Below are positions 19,915 through 30,509 of a stretch of 34,934 nt of DNA, piece by piece. The notes below the pieces were generated by a model. That model saw only the letters and a program-made list of their open reading frames with translations, was not told the DNA's origin and did no database searches. The position numbers and the translations under genes are program-made. The DNA is from Chara braunii (lineage: Eukaryota; Streptophyta; Charophyceae; Charales; Characeae). Position 1 is the first letter of the stretch, and every line of letters starts with the position of its first letter. Where the stretch lies: positions 1,708,879 to 1,743,812 of the forward strand of contig BFEA01000217.1 in assembly GCA_003427395.1 (NCBI GenBank), given 5' to 3'.

Positions 19915-20535
19915 TCACATACATACTTTCCTCAGCAACCAGCCTCGGAACTGGAACTCCAGCAAACAGATCAACAGGACATCCTTTCTGAAAAAATGAA
20001 GAGTTCTCAGATTGCAACTGTGCGAGTCATTGCACACAGCGCACGAGAAAAGACGTTCCTCCAATTGAAAACCGCTAATAACGGGTGAACTAACTATCCC
20101 AATTGATGAAGGAATAAAAAACCTTCGTTGGTATTTCCCCCCGTTTTCTTGCAAGCGGAGCTGCAACGGGTCATCTAGAGATGACGGGAATCGGTAGCGC
20201 ACTGATCCTGATGGTGGGACATCAATGCCGGTGGTACCTTGTGAATTTTGGCTGAACGTGTGCACATTGAAAGCCAAAGAAGGAGAAGAAGAAGGAGAAA
20301 GCAGCAGGGGAATCGTCAGGGTAAGGAATAAAACAAAGTATGCGGTGCTGTGATGATGACCATTTTGACGATCCAGCGTGGTGACGACGGCATTGGCGAT
20401 GGCAAGGGTGGTGGTGATGATGATTGGCGATGGCAAGGGTGACGGTGATGATGATTGACGATGATGATGATGATCGTGGGATCCAGATACTTCTGATGCT
20501 GGGGAGGAGTGGTAGCAGTGACAGTGGTGGTGCAT
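19915..20535 (-). CDS. Uncharacterised ORF with a signal-anchor-like segment
   Basis: A 206-codon minus-strand ORF. The first ~60 residues are His/Ser/Ile-rich and are coded by a (GAT/CAT)-type trinucleotide stretch (20395-20480), so they are probably not real protein. From about residue 62 the sequence looks more natural: a hydrophobic stretch (YFVLFLTLTIPLLL) followed by a small-residue segment, resembling a signal peptide, then a hydrophilic region (VRYRFPSSLDDPLQLRLQEN) and a Cys-containing part (LFSCAVCNDSHSC). A start inside the ORF is therefore possible. No family is recognised and no paralogue is seen. It could be the first exon of a secreted or membrane protein gene, or chance. Confidence 0.2.
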   Translation of the reverse strand: MHHHCHCYHSSPASEVSGSHDHHHHRQSSSPSPLPSPIIITTTLAIANAVVTTLDRQNGHHHSTAYFVLFLTLTIPLLLSPSSSPSLAFNVHTFSQNSQGTTGIDVPPSGSVRYRFPSSLDDPLQLRLQENGGKYQRRFFIPSSIGIVSSPVISGFQLEERLFSCAVCNDSHSCNLRTLHFFRKDVLLICLLEFQFRGWLLRKVCM

Positions 20536-20818
20536 GGGTTGCTATTTGGACGGTGGTTCTATGCAGAAGAAAGAAGAACAACTGATAGATTAGACTTCGG
20601 TGGCTTCCTGTTTCTAGTGCAGTCCAGAGTGTTTTACTGTGTGGTAAAGTTCGTCTGCAGAACCCTTGATGTGTATGAGTCTCGTGGCATCAAAATGGTG
20701 TTTTGTTATCATTTCTCAGTTGTTAGGTCAGTCACAAGGGAACGAGAAGCTGGTTCTCTGGTAATCCATCAGTCTGTGAGTGGGGGGGGTGCTAGGTCTG
20801 TGTGATCCAGCCTGTTGG

Positions 20819-20822
<4 letters not shown>

Positions 20823-20884
<62 letters not shown>

Positions 20885-21160
20885 CGTCCGTGCCCCTGCC
20901 CCCTCCCCCGCCGTCTTCTGTCTCCTGGCCCACCCTCGTCCCTCTCTTCCGTTCCCTCCCTCCCTCTCTTCCTGCCTTTTTTTCCTTCCCTCCTCCTCTC
21001 TTTCCCCCTTCCCTCACCTTCGCCTCTCTTTCGTTCCCTCCTCCCGTACCTCCCTCTCTCCTTCCGTCCTCCCTGTCCCTGCCCCTCCCCCCTCCTCTCT
21101 CTCTCTTTCCTCCTCTGCCCCTTCTTCCCTCCCCCACCGTCCTCCGCCTCTTTCTCTGTA
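20823..21160 (+). repeat. (CT)n followed by a long pyrimidine tract
   Basis: A pure CT repeat at 20823-20882 continues into about 280 bases of almost only C and T (to ~21160). The minus strand is correspondingly purine-only. Three overlapping ORFs through it are Ser/Pro/Leu low-complexity and are rejected. The adjacent ORF at 20509-20805 has no recognised content. Confidence 0.9.
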
Positions 21161-21445
21161 TTTCGCTATGCTAATCACATTGCTCTCTGTGTCTCTCTGT
21201 GTAACACCTCAAGGAGTGGAAACGAGGCTTGACCAATTTTATACTTGCTGAATTGGCTGCGCTGGTCTTCAAGATGTACACAACACTTCCAATCTTGTGC
21301 CGCATCCTGGAACTGGAAGTGCTTTGTCTGTTCTGGTCTTTGCCACCATCGTTTAACATATATGGAATGCTCTGAAGCTTTTGTGATTACTTACTGGTGT
21401 GGCGTTTGTCTCCTCCTGTGCCCTTTTTTTGCCAAGCTGTGTGAT

Positions 21446-21615
21446 TTACGCAGGTCGAAGCTGCCTATAGTCCGATCTATATTTTACACAGAGGCTGCCT
21501 ATAGTCAGATCAAGTTTCCAATGTTCCATAGTAGTGGGTTCGACGACCTTTGGGTCAGTTGAAATTACGCAGATCGAAGCTGCCTATAGTCCGATCTATA
21601 TTGTACAGAGAGGCT
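21446..21615 (+). repeat. Duplicated 51-bp block (119-bp spacing)
   Basis: Two near-identical 51-bp copies at 21446-21496 and 21565-21615 starting ttacgcag. Each contains gaagctgcctatagtccgat; a third partial gaggctgcctatagtcagat lies between them at 21491. The duplication ends right where the probable 5' region of the RGTA1-like gene begins. Confidence 0.85.
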
Positions 21616-21861
21616 CTTGCGAACGCACCAGCACGCGTGGGGACCACCCGGGGAGTGAGGGCCTCAACTGCGTGGGCGGAGGAGTGGAGAAGACGGCGGT
21701 GAGGAGGCAAGTTCGATGTTGACAGGAGGATCACTTGGCAGTGATGTAGAGAGCAGCATCAAGTTGCCGAGCGCGGTGCGGGGGGAGGCTGTCTGGTGAT
21801 TGGCTCGTTGCGGAAAAGCAAAGGAGAAAGAAGCAGAGTAGAGAAGAGGTAGAGGGCAAGG
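21616..21861 (+). promoter_or_regulatory. Probable promoter / 5' untranslated region of the RGTA1-like gene
   Basis: GC-rich, purine-leaning sequence directly upstream of the ATG at 21862, unlike the repeats around it. It contains gattggct near 21797-21804, a reversed CCAAT box. No TATA box is evident. The translation start context is aaggATGC. There is no in-frame stop-free coding extension upstream that starts with ATG. Confidence 0.4.
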
Positions 21862-22004
21862 ATGCACGGGCGAAAAAGAGTCTCGCTGCCCAAAGGGGAT
21901 CTCTTAGACGAGGCGGAGCTAAAGAGGCAAGCAGCAGCATCGAAGAAGGCGCTCTTGTTCTCCCGCCTGCTGGCGGAAGTGTTGGCCAATCACAAGGAGA
22001 AAAG
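21862..22004 (+). CDS. RGTA1: First exon of Rab geranylgeranyltransferase alpha subunit-like gene
   Basis: Rab geranylgeranyltransferase attaches geranylgeranyl groups to the C-terminal cysteines of Rab GTPases together with the escort protein; the alpha subunit is a cytosolic helical-repeat protein. The exon encodes 47 codons plus two bases: it starts MHGRKR, continues with an Ala/Glu/Lys-rich helix, and ends LLAEVLANHKEK. Plant alpha subunits begin with MHGR followed by a similar charged helix and an NH-x-K-x-Y segment just before the first prenyltransferase alpha repeat, so both ends match. The exon ends at AAAG|GTATGA, a good splice donor, and translation beyond it turns at once into poly-Phe and Gly from a T-run and G-run. 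The next exon, which should begin the first repeat, was not found in the remaining 13 kb. The identification rests on the N-terminus only. Confidence 0.6.
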
Positions 22005-23160
22005 GTATGATTTCTTTTTTTTTTTTGTTGGAGGAGGGGGGAGGGGGGGGCGGGAGGTTCGGAGGGGCAGAAGAGATATGATACTCTCTCCGTTCCTCAG
22101 ACGAGGCTGCTGCGCGAATCAATATGTGTGGTCTGCACGTTCCACCTCTTCTCCATTCATTTCTGGAACTACGCTTAGAACACCATGAGCAGCCGGGTGT
22201 TCAGGTCCGTCCCAGATTTTGGAAGTTAACTTTTTTCCTTGTTCAGCTTCTCCTTCTTTTCGCATTTCCCTTTATCTCTTTCCCTTCTCCTTTCTCGCCC
22301 TCGCCTTTCTCTTTTGCCTCTCCCCTTCAAGTTCCCCATTACCGACCTCTTCCCCGTCTGGGACCCCTTGCCCCGCCCCCATCTGTATCAGCCCCTTTCG
22401 GGTACGAACTACGACTCGCACGCACCGACACTTTGGCCGTCGTTGGTCTGGGAATGGTCTCTTGCTCTTGCTCGCCGTTTGTTGGATGTGAAAACCCCGT
22501 TGGGTATCTGCCATGTACTAACTCTCTGTCACAAAGTTTGGGGCTCGTTGGCCGATGGGATCAGGGTCGATCGGCCGGATGACCACCATCTTCCCCCGAG
22601 GATAATTCACCCTCATCATGGTTGTACGGGACTGGAAAGGTAGCTTTTCATAACCTCATTACGGGGGTGCGTTGTGTTCGGGGCAAGACGGTATCTAAGT
22701 GGCGCAGAGGTGTAGGTCGTGCATCGGCCTCGAACCACCGTCGTTCTGCAGATCTGTCTGCCAAGGCAGAGGTATCGAGCTGTTAAGCTCTCTCTCTCGC
22801 GCGCGATCATGCCCTTCTGTATCGTTTGATCGTTTCTTTCTTTCTTTCTTTTGACGTTTTGCTTTTGCGCAGATCAGTCCTACGTACCCCGAAGGTACGA
22901 CTTGGTCGCCGTCCGAAGATTTCCATTTGTAGGTTGTCTGTAGACGGGAGCAAACGGGACAGAGATGTCGATCGGACAGGTCTATGCTACAATTGTTCTG
23001 TAATAAAATAAAAAAAAAGAAAAGGAAAAAAGGGAAAAACGCTAGGCTGCCAGAGTGGCCCGGGACCACTTGCCCGGCCGAGCCAAAAGAAAATGATTAA
23101 AAAACATATATAGTTTAAATTTGGTAAGGAATCTCGATGTGATCCTGGGGCTAACGTTGT
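22005..23160 (+). other. Probable intron sequence with unassigned ORFs
   Basis: Starts with the donor of the preceding exon, then T- and G-runs. Pyrimidine tracts ending in AG occur at about 22329 and 22872. One frame from 22338 to ~22790, with a single stop at 22580-22582, reads some protein-like sequence (GVRCVRGKTVSKWRRGVG near 22660-22715), and another reads WPSLVWEWSLALARRLLDV. Neither matches the expected next exon of the RGTA1-like gene or any family I know. An aataaaataaa motif with A-rich DNA follows at about 23002-23035. Confidence 0.25.
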
Positions 23161-23967
23161 TCAGTTTATTTTTCTACATAACATAATTTTTTTTTCGGAT
23201 TTTTTTCATTTTTTTCTTTTCTTTTTCCCCTTGGGACCTTCCCCTCGTCCTTGCACGGCCGGGACGCCCGGGAAAACACGGTGACCCGGGCGGCCCGGCT
23301 CGTAGCCTAGAAAAAAAGTGGAAAAAAAAAAGAAAAAAGAAAAGGAAAAAAAAAAAGAAAAGAAAAGAAAGAAAAAAAGAAAAAAAAGAAAGGAAAATAT
23401 AAGGTGGGGGGGAAAATCGGGGAGGTCTTTGTTTGGTAGAAGTCTTAGTGCACTGCTGTTGAGGCCGATTCGCAGGTGAAATTGAAAGCCTTTCTAGGGC
23501 TACGATTGCCGCTTTAGGCAACAAACAAAAACTGTTTTACATGTAATTTAGGAATTTCGGGTTCATTAGGGTTAGGGTGGGTATTGGGACCTAGGAATTA
23601 CCAGAAAGTTAGAAACCTTAATTAGGAATTTTGGTGTTTTTTTTTTTTTTTTTTAAATGAAATTTGTAGTGTATTGGCTTTAGAAATTAATCGAAACCCT
23701 AATTAGGATTTTCAATGGGGTGTTTTTCGGTCTTTTTGGGAACGGGTATCGGGGATTTGGTAGATTTTCTTTTGGAAGACAGTGGTTTTCTACAGGGGAG
23801 AAGCTCCACCTGACAAAGTGGGATTGGAGACCTTGCGACCCCTGAATCTGCAGCTCTCTTTGACATTGTATATCTGCCTTGGGCACTGGGCCGTAATAAA
23901 ACTATTGTTTCTTGTAAGGAAAAAAAAAGAAAAAGAAAAGAAAAGAAAGCATAGATAGATTGGCGAA
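23161..23967. other. A/T-tract DNA with telomere-like motifs
   Basis: Two GC-rich cccggg-containing blocks (about 23055-23085 and 23250-23300) sit among T- and A/G-runs. TTAGGGTTAGGG occurs at 23566-23577 and AAACCCTAA, the plant telo-box, at 23694-23702. No gene is visible; ORFs here are Phe/Lys runs. Confidence 0.4.
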
Positions 23968-24058
23968 TGACGTAGAGGGATTCGAACACTCGACATGCGA
24001 ATTGTGATTCGGCTGCTCTAACCTAGTAAAACTATTTTGCGTTGAGCTGCTTGACATC
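23968..24058 (-). pseudogene. tRNA remnant, organellar type
   Basis: Read on the minus strand: AGGTTAGAGCAGCC (end of the D arm), an anticodon arm with 7-base loop ATCACAA (anticodon CAC if intact; stem has one mismatch), a short variable region CATGTC, and a T arm GAGTG-TTCGAAT-CCCTC with one mismatch. The spacing between these parts is right. The 5' acceptor strand does not pair with the 3' strand (TACGTCA), and the D arm has extra sequence, so the gene is broken. The AT-rich arms and the neighbouring atp1 piece suggest mitochondrial origin. It is a remnant and not a working nuclear tRNA. Confidence 0.45.
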
Positions 24059-24157
24059 TCTCTCCAGTGATGGGGTTTATTTTTCAACGCTACCCCACCA
24101 GTACTTGGCCCAGCTATTGGGTGTGGGAAAAACTAGAGTAGAAATGTTTCTAGTCGG

Positions 24158-24415
24158 ATGAATTTGGGTGCTCCTGTAGTGACCCGTACAGCGCACGAAG
24201 TTGTTGTTATTTATGCGGCTGTCAAAGGATATTTCGATCAACTTAAGATTTCTCGAATTCTTAAATATGAACAAGAGTTGTTGAAATCACTTGACCCAAG
24301 TTTGCTTTCTGCTATTGCACAACCAAAAAAAACAATCACTGAACAAATCGATAGTCAACTAGCTAACTTTCGTCAAAAGTTTACTCGCAGTTTCTTAGCA
24401 ACTCACTCGGATTAA
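24158..24415 (+). pseudogene. atp1: Mitochondrial atp1 3' end inserted in nuclear DNA
   Basis: Atp1 is the alpha subunit of mitochondrial F1Fo ATP synthase. From about 24200 the frame reads VVVIYAAVKGYFDQL, then EQELLKSLDPSLLSAI, and ends TEQIDSQLANFRQKFTRSFL with a final ATHSD and a natural stop. This is the C-terminal ~72 residues of an alpha subunit of the mitochondrial type seen in bryophytes and charophytes (LLSAL...TEQINSQL...FLATH), and is unlike plastid AtpA. The full protein is about 500 residues, so over 80% is missing. Residues before ~24200 (NLGAPVVTRTAH) do not match the family and mark the junction or an intron edge. Codon use is A/T-rich, unlike the surroundings. With the tRNA remnant it forms a nuclear mitochondrial insert; a mis-assembled contig is the alternative. 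Confidence 0.85.
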
Positions 24416-25262
24416 TTCACCATTTTTCTTTGTCTTTGTGACTGTTTTGGGTGGGTGGGGTAGCTTTGAAAAACAACCCCCGCCAGGGGAAATGTCAAGT
24501 GGGTCAAGGCAGAATAGTTCAGCATAGTAGGTTAGAAGTACTGGTGGTTTAAAAGAGTCAAAAATGTATTTGCTGGTGGCCTGCAAGGAACGGTGACGAC
24601 GATCATGATGCATAATGATGATGGATGGTGTTTTATGCTCTTCCTTGGGGAGGAAAGAAAATCGAGCAAAGTTTTTCCTGAGGGAGAATGAAGAGGAGAA
24701 TGACCAGGGGACATGTACGATTGACAATCCGGCTGCAAAGGAAGAAGTGTGGCTGTTTTTTTGCCCTTTTTGGCAACTGAAACTCTCGGTGATGTCTGAT
24801 GGGGGAACGATAAGATTCCGACGGAACAGTATGTTATCGGGGGTCTTTTTTCCTTTTCTGTTTGATGTGACAATGGGTCTCACTTCTCTACCCAACATTC
24901 TACATGCATTTGTACGCCTTTCTGGACCAGGTGCATTCGAAGTCCATAGTCAACTCGTGAATGTATGAGTGAATGAATGAACAATCAAATGGGTGAATGT
25001 ATGAATGAATGAATGTGAGAGATGGCAAGATGGCTCCAGTTCCTGCTCATTGGTAGATGCCGCCGTCAGAGTACCTCGCACAGCTGTCATGGACCTGGCT
25101 GAGTGCGTGTTAGTCCATTTGTGGCCCGAGCCCAGCCTACGTTGAACTACGTCGTCGATTTCTGAAGGCAACAGTGTTAATGATCGTCTTCTTGGCCGTG
25201 TTGCTCACCGTCGTTTTCTTTCCATATTGGCCGTATGCACCCGCCCACACACACACAAAGCG

Positions 25263-25266
<4 letters not shown>
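24416..25266. other. No gene recognised; short GAAT repeats
   Basis: The stretch after the atp1 piece has no coding content I can support. 24957-25015 contains a degenerate GAAT tetranucleotide repeat. A (CA)-rich stretch precedes the next GA tract. Confidence 0.4.

Positions 25267-25342
<76 letters not shown>
25267..25342 (+). repeat. (GA)n microsatellite ending at an ambiguous base
   Basis: About 38 GA units, followed immediately by a single N at 25343 and then by the terminal 16 bases of an LTR. The junction is a likely assembly weak point. Confidence 0.97.
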
Positions 25343-25343
25343 N

Positions 25344-26725
<1,382 letters not shown>

Positions 26726-28226
26726 GTCGGTATGGAGCGATTGGATCCAGTCAGTGGAGTAATTGATGAGTTGGAGCAGCTACCATCATCTGGCGAGACA
26801 CTGGAGTTGAACTTCATGGCGATTTATCATCTTCTGTGTTGGCGACAGTGAGGGTGGTGGTGGTAAGTGTGTGGCGAGAGGTATTGGACAGAGGGTGATT
26901 CACTCCTGCTCAGGGTGGTACAGGAATGAGTGGTGATTGGTACTCAGAGACCTGGGAGGCTCTAAGGAGGCTATTTTTAGCCTGGCGACTCATCTAAGAC
27001 TGACGATTTGCGAGGAAGTGAACCCCAGGGTGTTGCGATTTTGGGATTGGGTCAGGATCCCCAATTCCCAAGCTGCGCAGGGCTGATTGGAGTAGCGCTG
27101 CACCGAGTTTCTTAGTTATTGGCATCTGGGAGTCCGCATTCAGTGAAGCGCAATAGGGAGATCTACAGGATCACCAAGTTTCAGAGGATTCTGTACGTGG
27201 GAACACTGGGAATTGTCAGGACAAGAGACTGGCGATATGGGTCTCAGGAGACGACCATAGCCAGGGTTTCACTCATCCCCTTCAGAGAAGATTCTGAAGT
27301 AAGTGTGTTCCTTACTCTATTCCATGTGGCGATTCTGAGGCTATTTTTAGATTAGCAAAATTTGGTCCGTCAGTGGGTAGGCGTCTGAAAATTGAAATTC
27401 AGACTGTAGGGCAGACATAGTCAATTTCCCCTATACCTATCTCCTTTGACTTTTATTAACGTTGTTTGATCCTCTTTCTGACTCAATTTCCATCTGTGAC
27501 TGCTTTACAGTGTTGCGATTTATACTGTACTATGAATTGGATTGTTCAGGGTCTTATTGTGAGTAATAATGGAAATTTGAATTCCGCGCTGCCATAACTG
27601 GAGCTTGGTCAGACTAGGGTTGGTCATATCTTTGGTTCTGTCCGTCAAAATTCATTTCTATCAGTCCGTGGTAAATCGCAATTCAGTATTTAGTCTGTGT
27701 TTGAAATCGCACTGTCATATTTAATGTCCCGAGTCAGTTACAGTGAATTCTGTAATTCGCCATACCTTGGGTATGGCATACAGGGTCATCCAGTGGTGAA
27801 GTCGGTAGTGTAAAGTCTAAAAATAGCATACTCAATAAATCGTTGCATCTTGGTCATCTGTAACTACCAATCAGTCACTAATAGTCACTCTGTCTAATTA
27901 CTATCTACTACTAATTAGTCGAGGACTGCATCTTGAACGTTACTGATATAGGATTTGCAATAATAGCACTCAATTGATGTGTTAGGGCAGTGAATGGAAA
28001 ATCGTGAAAAATTGATTTTTGCTGAGTCGACTCTAAACTGACCCCTGACCCTCAAGCGGTCTGCAGAGACCGAGTATTTACCTACTGATACTAACCAACT
28101 TCTTTCCTCAGTCAGGAGACAATAATTGGGCAAGTATTGAAGGGAAAACCCAATTACTGTTGACTTCCTTCTCTGTCTCTTATTTTATTTTTATTTTATT
28201 TTTCTCTGCTTTGTGGGAATTGCAAG
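26726..28226 (+). other. Leader with candidate primer-binding site
   Basis: Directly after the LTR comes gtcggtatggagcg, which resembles the plant initiator-Met primer-binding site TGGTATCAGAGC only partly, so the primer assignment is weak. The ~1.5-kb leader before gag has no ATG-started ORF of note. It contains ggctatttttag at about 26972 and 27342 and its inverse near 27816. A GTAAGTG donor-like site lies at 27299, and an AG directly before the gag ATG, so a spliced leader is possible but unproven. Confidence 0.5.
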
Positions 28227-29755
28227 ATGTCTGGCACTGAAAAAGGAGAAGCTTCTGAGGTGAACCCTCAACTTCCTCTCTCCCCTTTAGAGGCTGAATT
28301 GCTTGTTGAGGAGGAAAAACTATGCAAACAGGAGAAGTAGTTCAGGCTCTGAAGGCAGAGCTGAAGCGCAAGGAAGAGGTTGATAAGAAAGAAACCCGAA
28401 GGCGAGAACTGGTGTCAGACATAAAGAAGATCAGGGTGAGTGGCACTTCCAGTCAGTACAATAATGACATGGCCGAGTTCATTCTCTTGCGGGATGACAT
28501 TTACCGGTCTTATTTTACTAACTGGGATGCGAGGATCACTAGTCTGGAGGATAAAATGTCAGACCACACTAAAAAGTTGGATGACATCTCCTCCAAACTA
28601 GATCACCTCTTTACTCATTTGCAGATTCCACCTACCCTGGTCATTCCTCCATCTCCTGGGAGTCCCAAAGTGGGACCCGAGCAACCCCCACAATCCAGAC
28701 CCATAGTCTCTACACCCAAATCAACAATTGCTTCACAACCCTCTGGTCCATTTGATCAGCAGCGGCCCAAGCCGACCCCTCCACCCATGTTCTCTAGTGA
28801 GGACCCAAAGGTGGATGTCTCATACTGGGTCACTGCACAAAGAACCTACCTGAGTGGGTTCAAATGTGATGAGGATGTGAAGGTGAGTGCCATCCTTGCT
28901 TACTTGGAGAGGACTGCATTGAAATGGTGCACTTCCACTTCCAGCAAGCAAGGACCGGAAATGTCTGAGTGGGTGCAAAGATTGGGGGTGTCTAGATTCC
29001 TGCAGGCTCTGAATGATAGGTTTGCAGACAAGGAGCAGGCTAGGAAGGTAGCTGACAAGATTGTTCGCCTGGGCCAGAAAAAGTGGGATGGCTCCTTGTC
29101 CAAACTCTACTCAACCTTTGAGAGTCTGACATCGACTCCTGGGTTGGAGATGAGTGAGCAAGATCAGCTCATTCATTTCTTGAGAGCAGCGCCTGGGGAA
29201 TACCATCCATCATGCATGAGGTTATTCATTACTCGAGGTGGAAAGCCGTGTGATGTTATCCTGCACGGTTTGGTGGACACTTTAGTGCCTTATTCTCTCA
29301 GGGCCATAAGGATTGGCAGTCCTTTGGCAGAGCAGTCTTTGATTTGGAGTCCAAACTCCATGTCTAGGAAGCACCTTTTGAAGGAAGGAAGAGACCCTCC
29401 TCAAAGGGGCGAAGAAGGAAGCCTCATCCTCTGCTGCAGATCCTGCTGTTCTTGCCCTGGCTGATGCTGTGATGGGTTGACAAAGGGTAAGGCCCCGACC
29501 TAGAGAGCATCAACTAGCAGCAAGGGGAAAGGTAAGGGACGTGCCTCTTCCCCTGTGGCCCAGAGAGTCCCATTACCACGTGACGTCCGATGGCCAGTTG
29601 ACCCCCTTGATCCTTCCACCTTCCCGTGGCATGCACTCGGGATCCAGGAGGGAGTTTGGAGGAAGAGGAAGGATAGGGGAGTCTGCTTGAGATGCGAGGG
29701 GGACCATTTTCTCAAGGACTGTCCCAACATGCCTCGCAGGGCCCTTAGGCTCTAG
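28227..29755 (+). pseudogene. gag: gag remnant (capsid and zinc knuckle)
   Basis: Gag forms the intracellular particle of the retrotransposon. ATG 28227 opens a frame (MSGTEKGEASEV...) that fails after ~37 codons; a frameshift near 28325-28345 moves to the frame that stays open from 28322 to 29464. That frame has a Lys/Glu-rich N-terminal coiled-coil-like region, a Pro-rich linker, and a retrotransposon capsid domain (SYWVTAQRTYLSG, AILAYLERTALKWC, FLQALNDRFADKEQARKVAD, LYSTFESLTSTPGL). Near 29330-29500 further shifts occur: another frame reads AKKEASSSAADPAVLALADA. A zinc knuckle, CLRCEGDHFLKDC (Cys-x2-Cys-x3-His-x4-Cys), lies at about 29685-29725, and the frame ends at a stop at 29753-29755. 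The broken frames make it non-functional. Confidence 0.88.
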
Positions 29756-29855
29756 TTCAAAAAACTAGAGTGGAGAGAGGTGGAAGCAACAGCTCCTTCC
29801 ACCAGTGTTGATTCCTCTTCTGATGAAGTTGAATCTTCACCATCTCTCACTGATT

Positions 29856-30055
29856 CTTTTTGTGGAGTTGCAGCATCAGGGTCCTTCACTTATGAGGACA
29901 TCGACCTTTTTGTGGAGTTGCAGCATCAGGGTCCTTCACTTATGAGGACATTGACCTTTTTGTGGAGTTGCAGCATCAGGGTCCTTCACTTATGAGGACA
30001 TTGACCTTTTTGTGGAGTTGCAGCATCAAGGTCCTTCACTTATGAGGACACTGAT
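29856..30055 (+). repeat. Four-copy 50-bp minisatellite between gag and protease
   Basis: Four copies with exactly 50-bp spacing start at 29856, 29906, 29956 and 30006 with ctttttgtggagttgcagca. Copies differ by only one or two bases. Since 50 is not a multiple of three, each added copy shifts the reading frame of the gag-protease linker. The near-identity points to recent expansion, after the element was already dead or contributing to its death. Confidence 0.93.
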
Positions 30056-30378
30056 CTGGATGAGACGTGGGAGGAGGATGAATCTCGGATCCTTGCTGGT
30101 CTTTTCCCGTCTTTGCAGGAGAGGAAGAAACACAGGCCAAATCTCATCCTGCTGCGACCCTCAATCTTGTGAGGTTCGAAGGGCTCTTAGATTGTGGGGC
30201 TACTCGTAACTTCATGTCTCCCAAGACAGTCGGTAGGCTGCATTTGGACCAGAGACTAGTAAAGTTGTGACAACCAATTGAGGTCTGCATAGGGGACTCA
30301 TCTACAATCAGGATCACTACTGCTGTCAAAGGTCTACCTGTAGTCTTTGACAGGCAGGGAAATCAAGCAACGCCTTAA
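30056..30378 (+). pseudogene. Aspartic protease remnant
   Basis: Retropepsin-type protease that processes Gag-Pol. The frame reads RFEGLLDCGATRNFMSPKTV, the D-S/T-G-A-T active-site loop with Cys in place of Ser/Thr, then one stop (TGA at about 30268), QPIEVCIGDSSTIRIT and a second stop near 30377. The catalytic Asp is kept. It follows the acidic linker DETWEEDESRILAGLFP and is uncoupled from gag by the 50-bp repeat array. Confidence 0.8.
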
Positions 30379-30509
30379 TTTCTCTATTCCTTAATGTACC
30401 CTTTGACCTTGTTTTCTCCCTACAGAGGCTTGAGGCCACCAACCCCAGGATCGACTGGCGGATCCCTAGGGTTGAGCTGCCTGACCGGCGAGGGGAGTAT
30501 CGCCCTTGT

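Noticed and set aside
20509-20805. 98-codon plus-strand ORF
   Set aside because: It has no motif, Val/Phe/Arg-rich composition, runs into the CT tract, and shows no supporting splice or start signal.
22700-22737. tRNA-like A box (tggcgcagagg) and tcgaacc B-box-like motif
   Set aside because: Box spacing of about 17 bases is too short and there is no cloverleaf.
23566-23577. TTAGGGTTAGGG as telomeric DNA
   Set aside because: Only two units occur inside ordinary AT-rich sequence; this is not evidence of a chromosome end.
27119-27355. 78-codon ORF in the element leader
   Set aside because: It has no ATG start and no recognisable motif; a donor-like GTAAGTG inside it was noted but nothing else supports coding.
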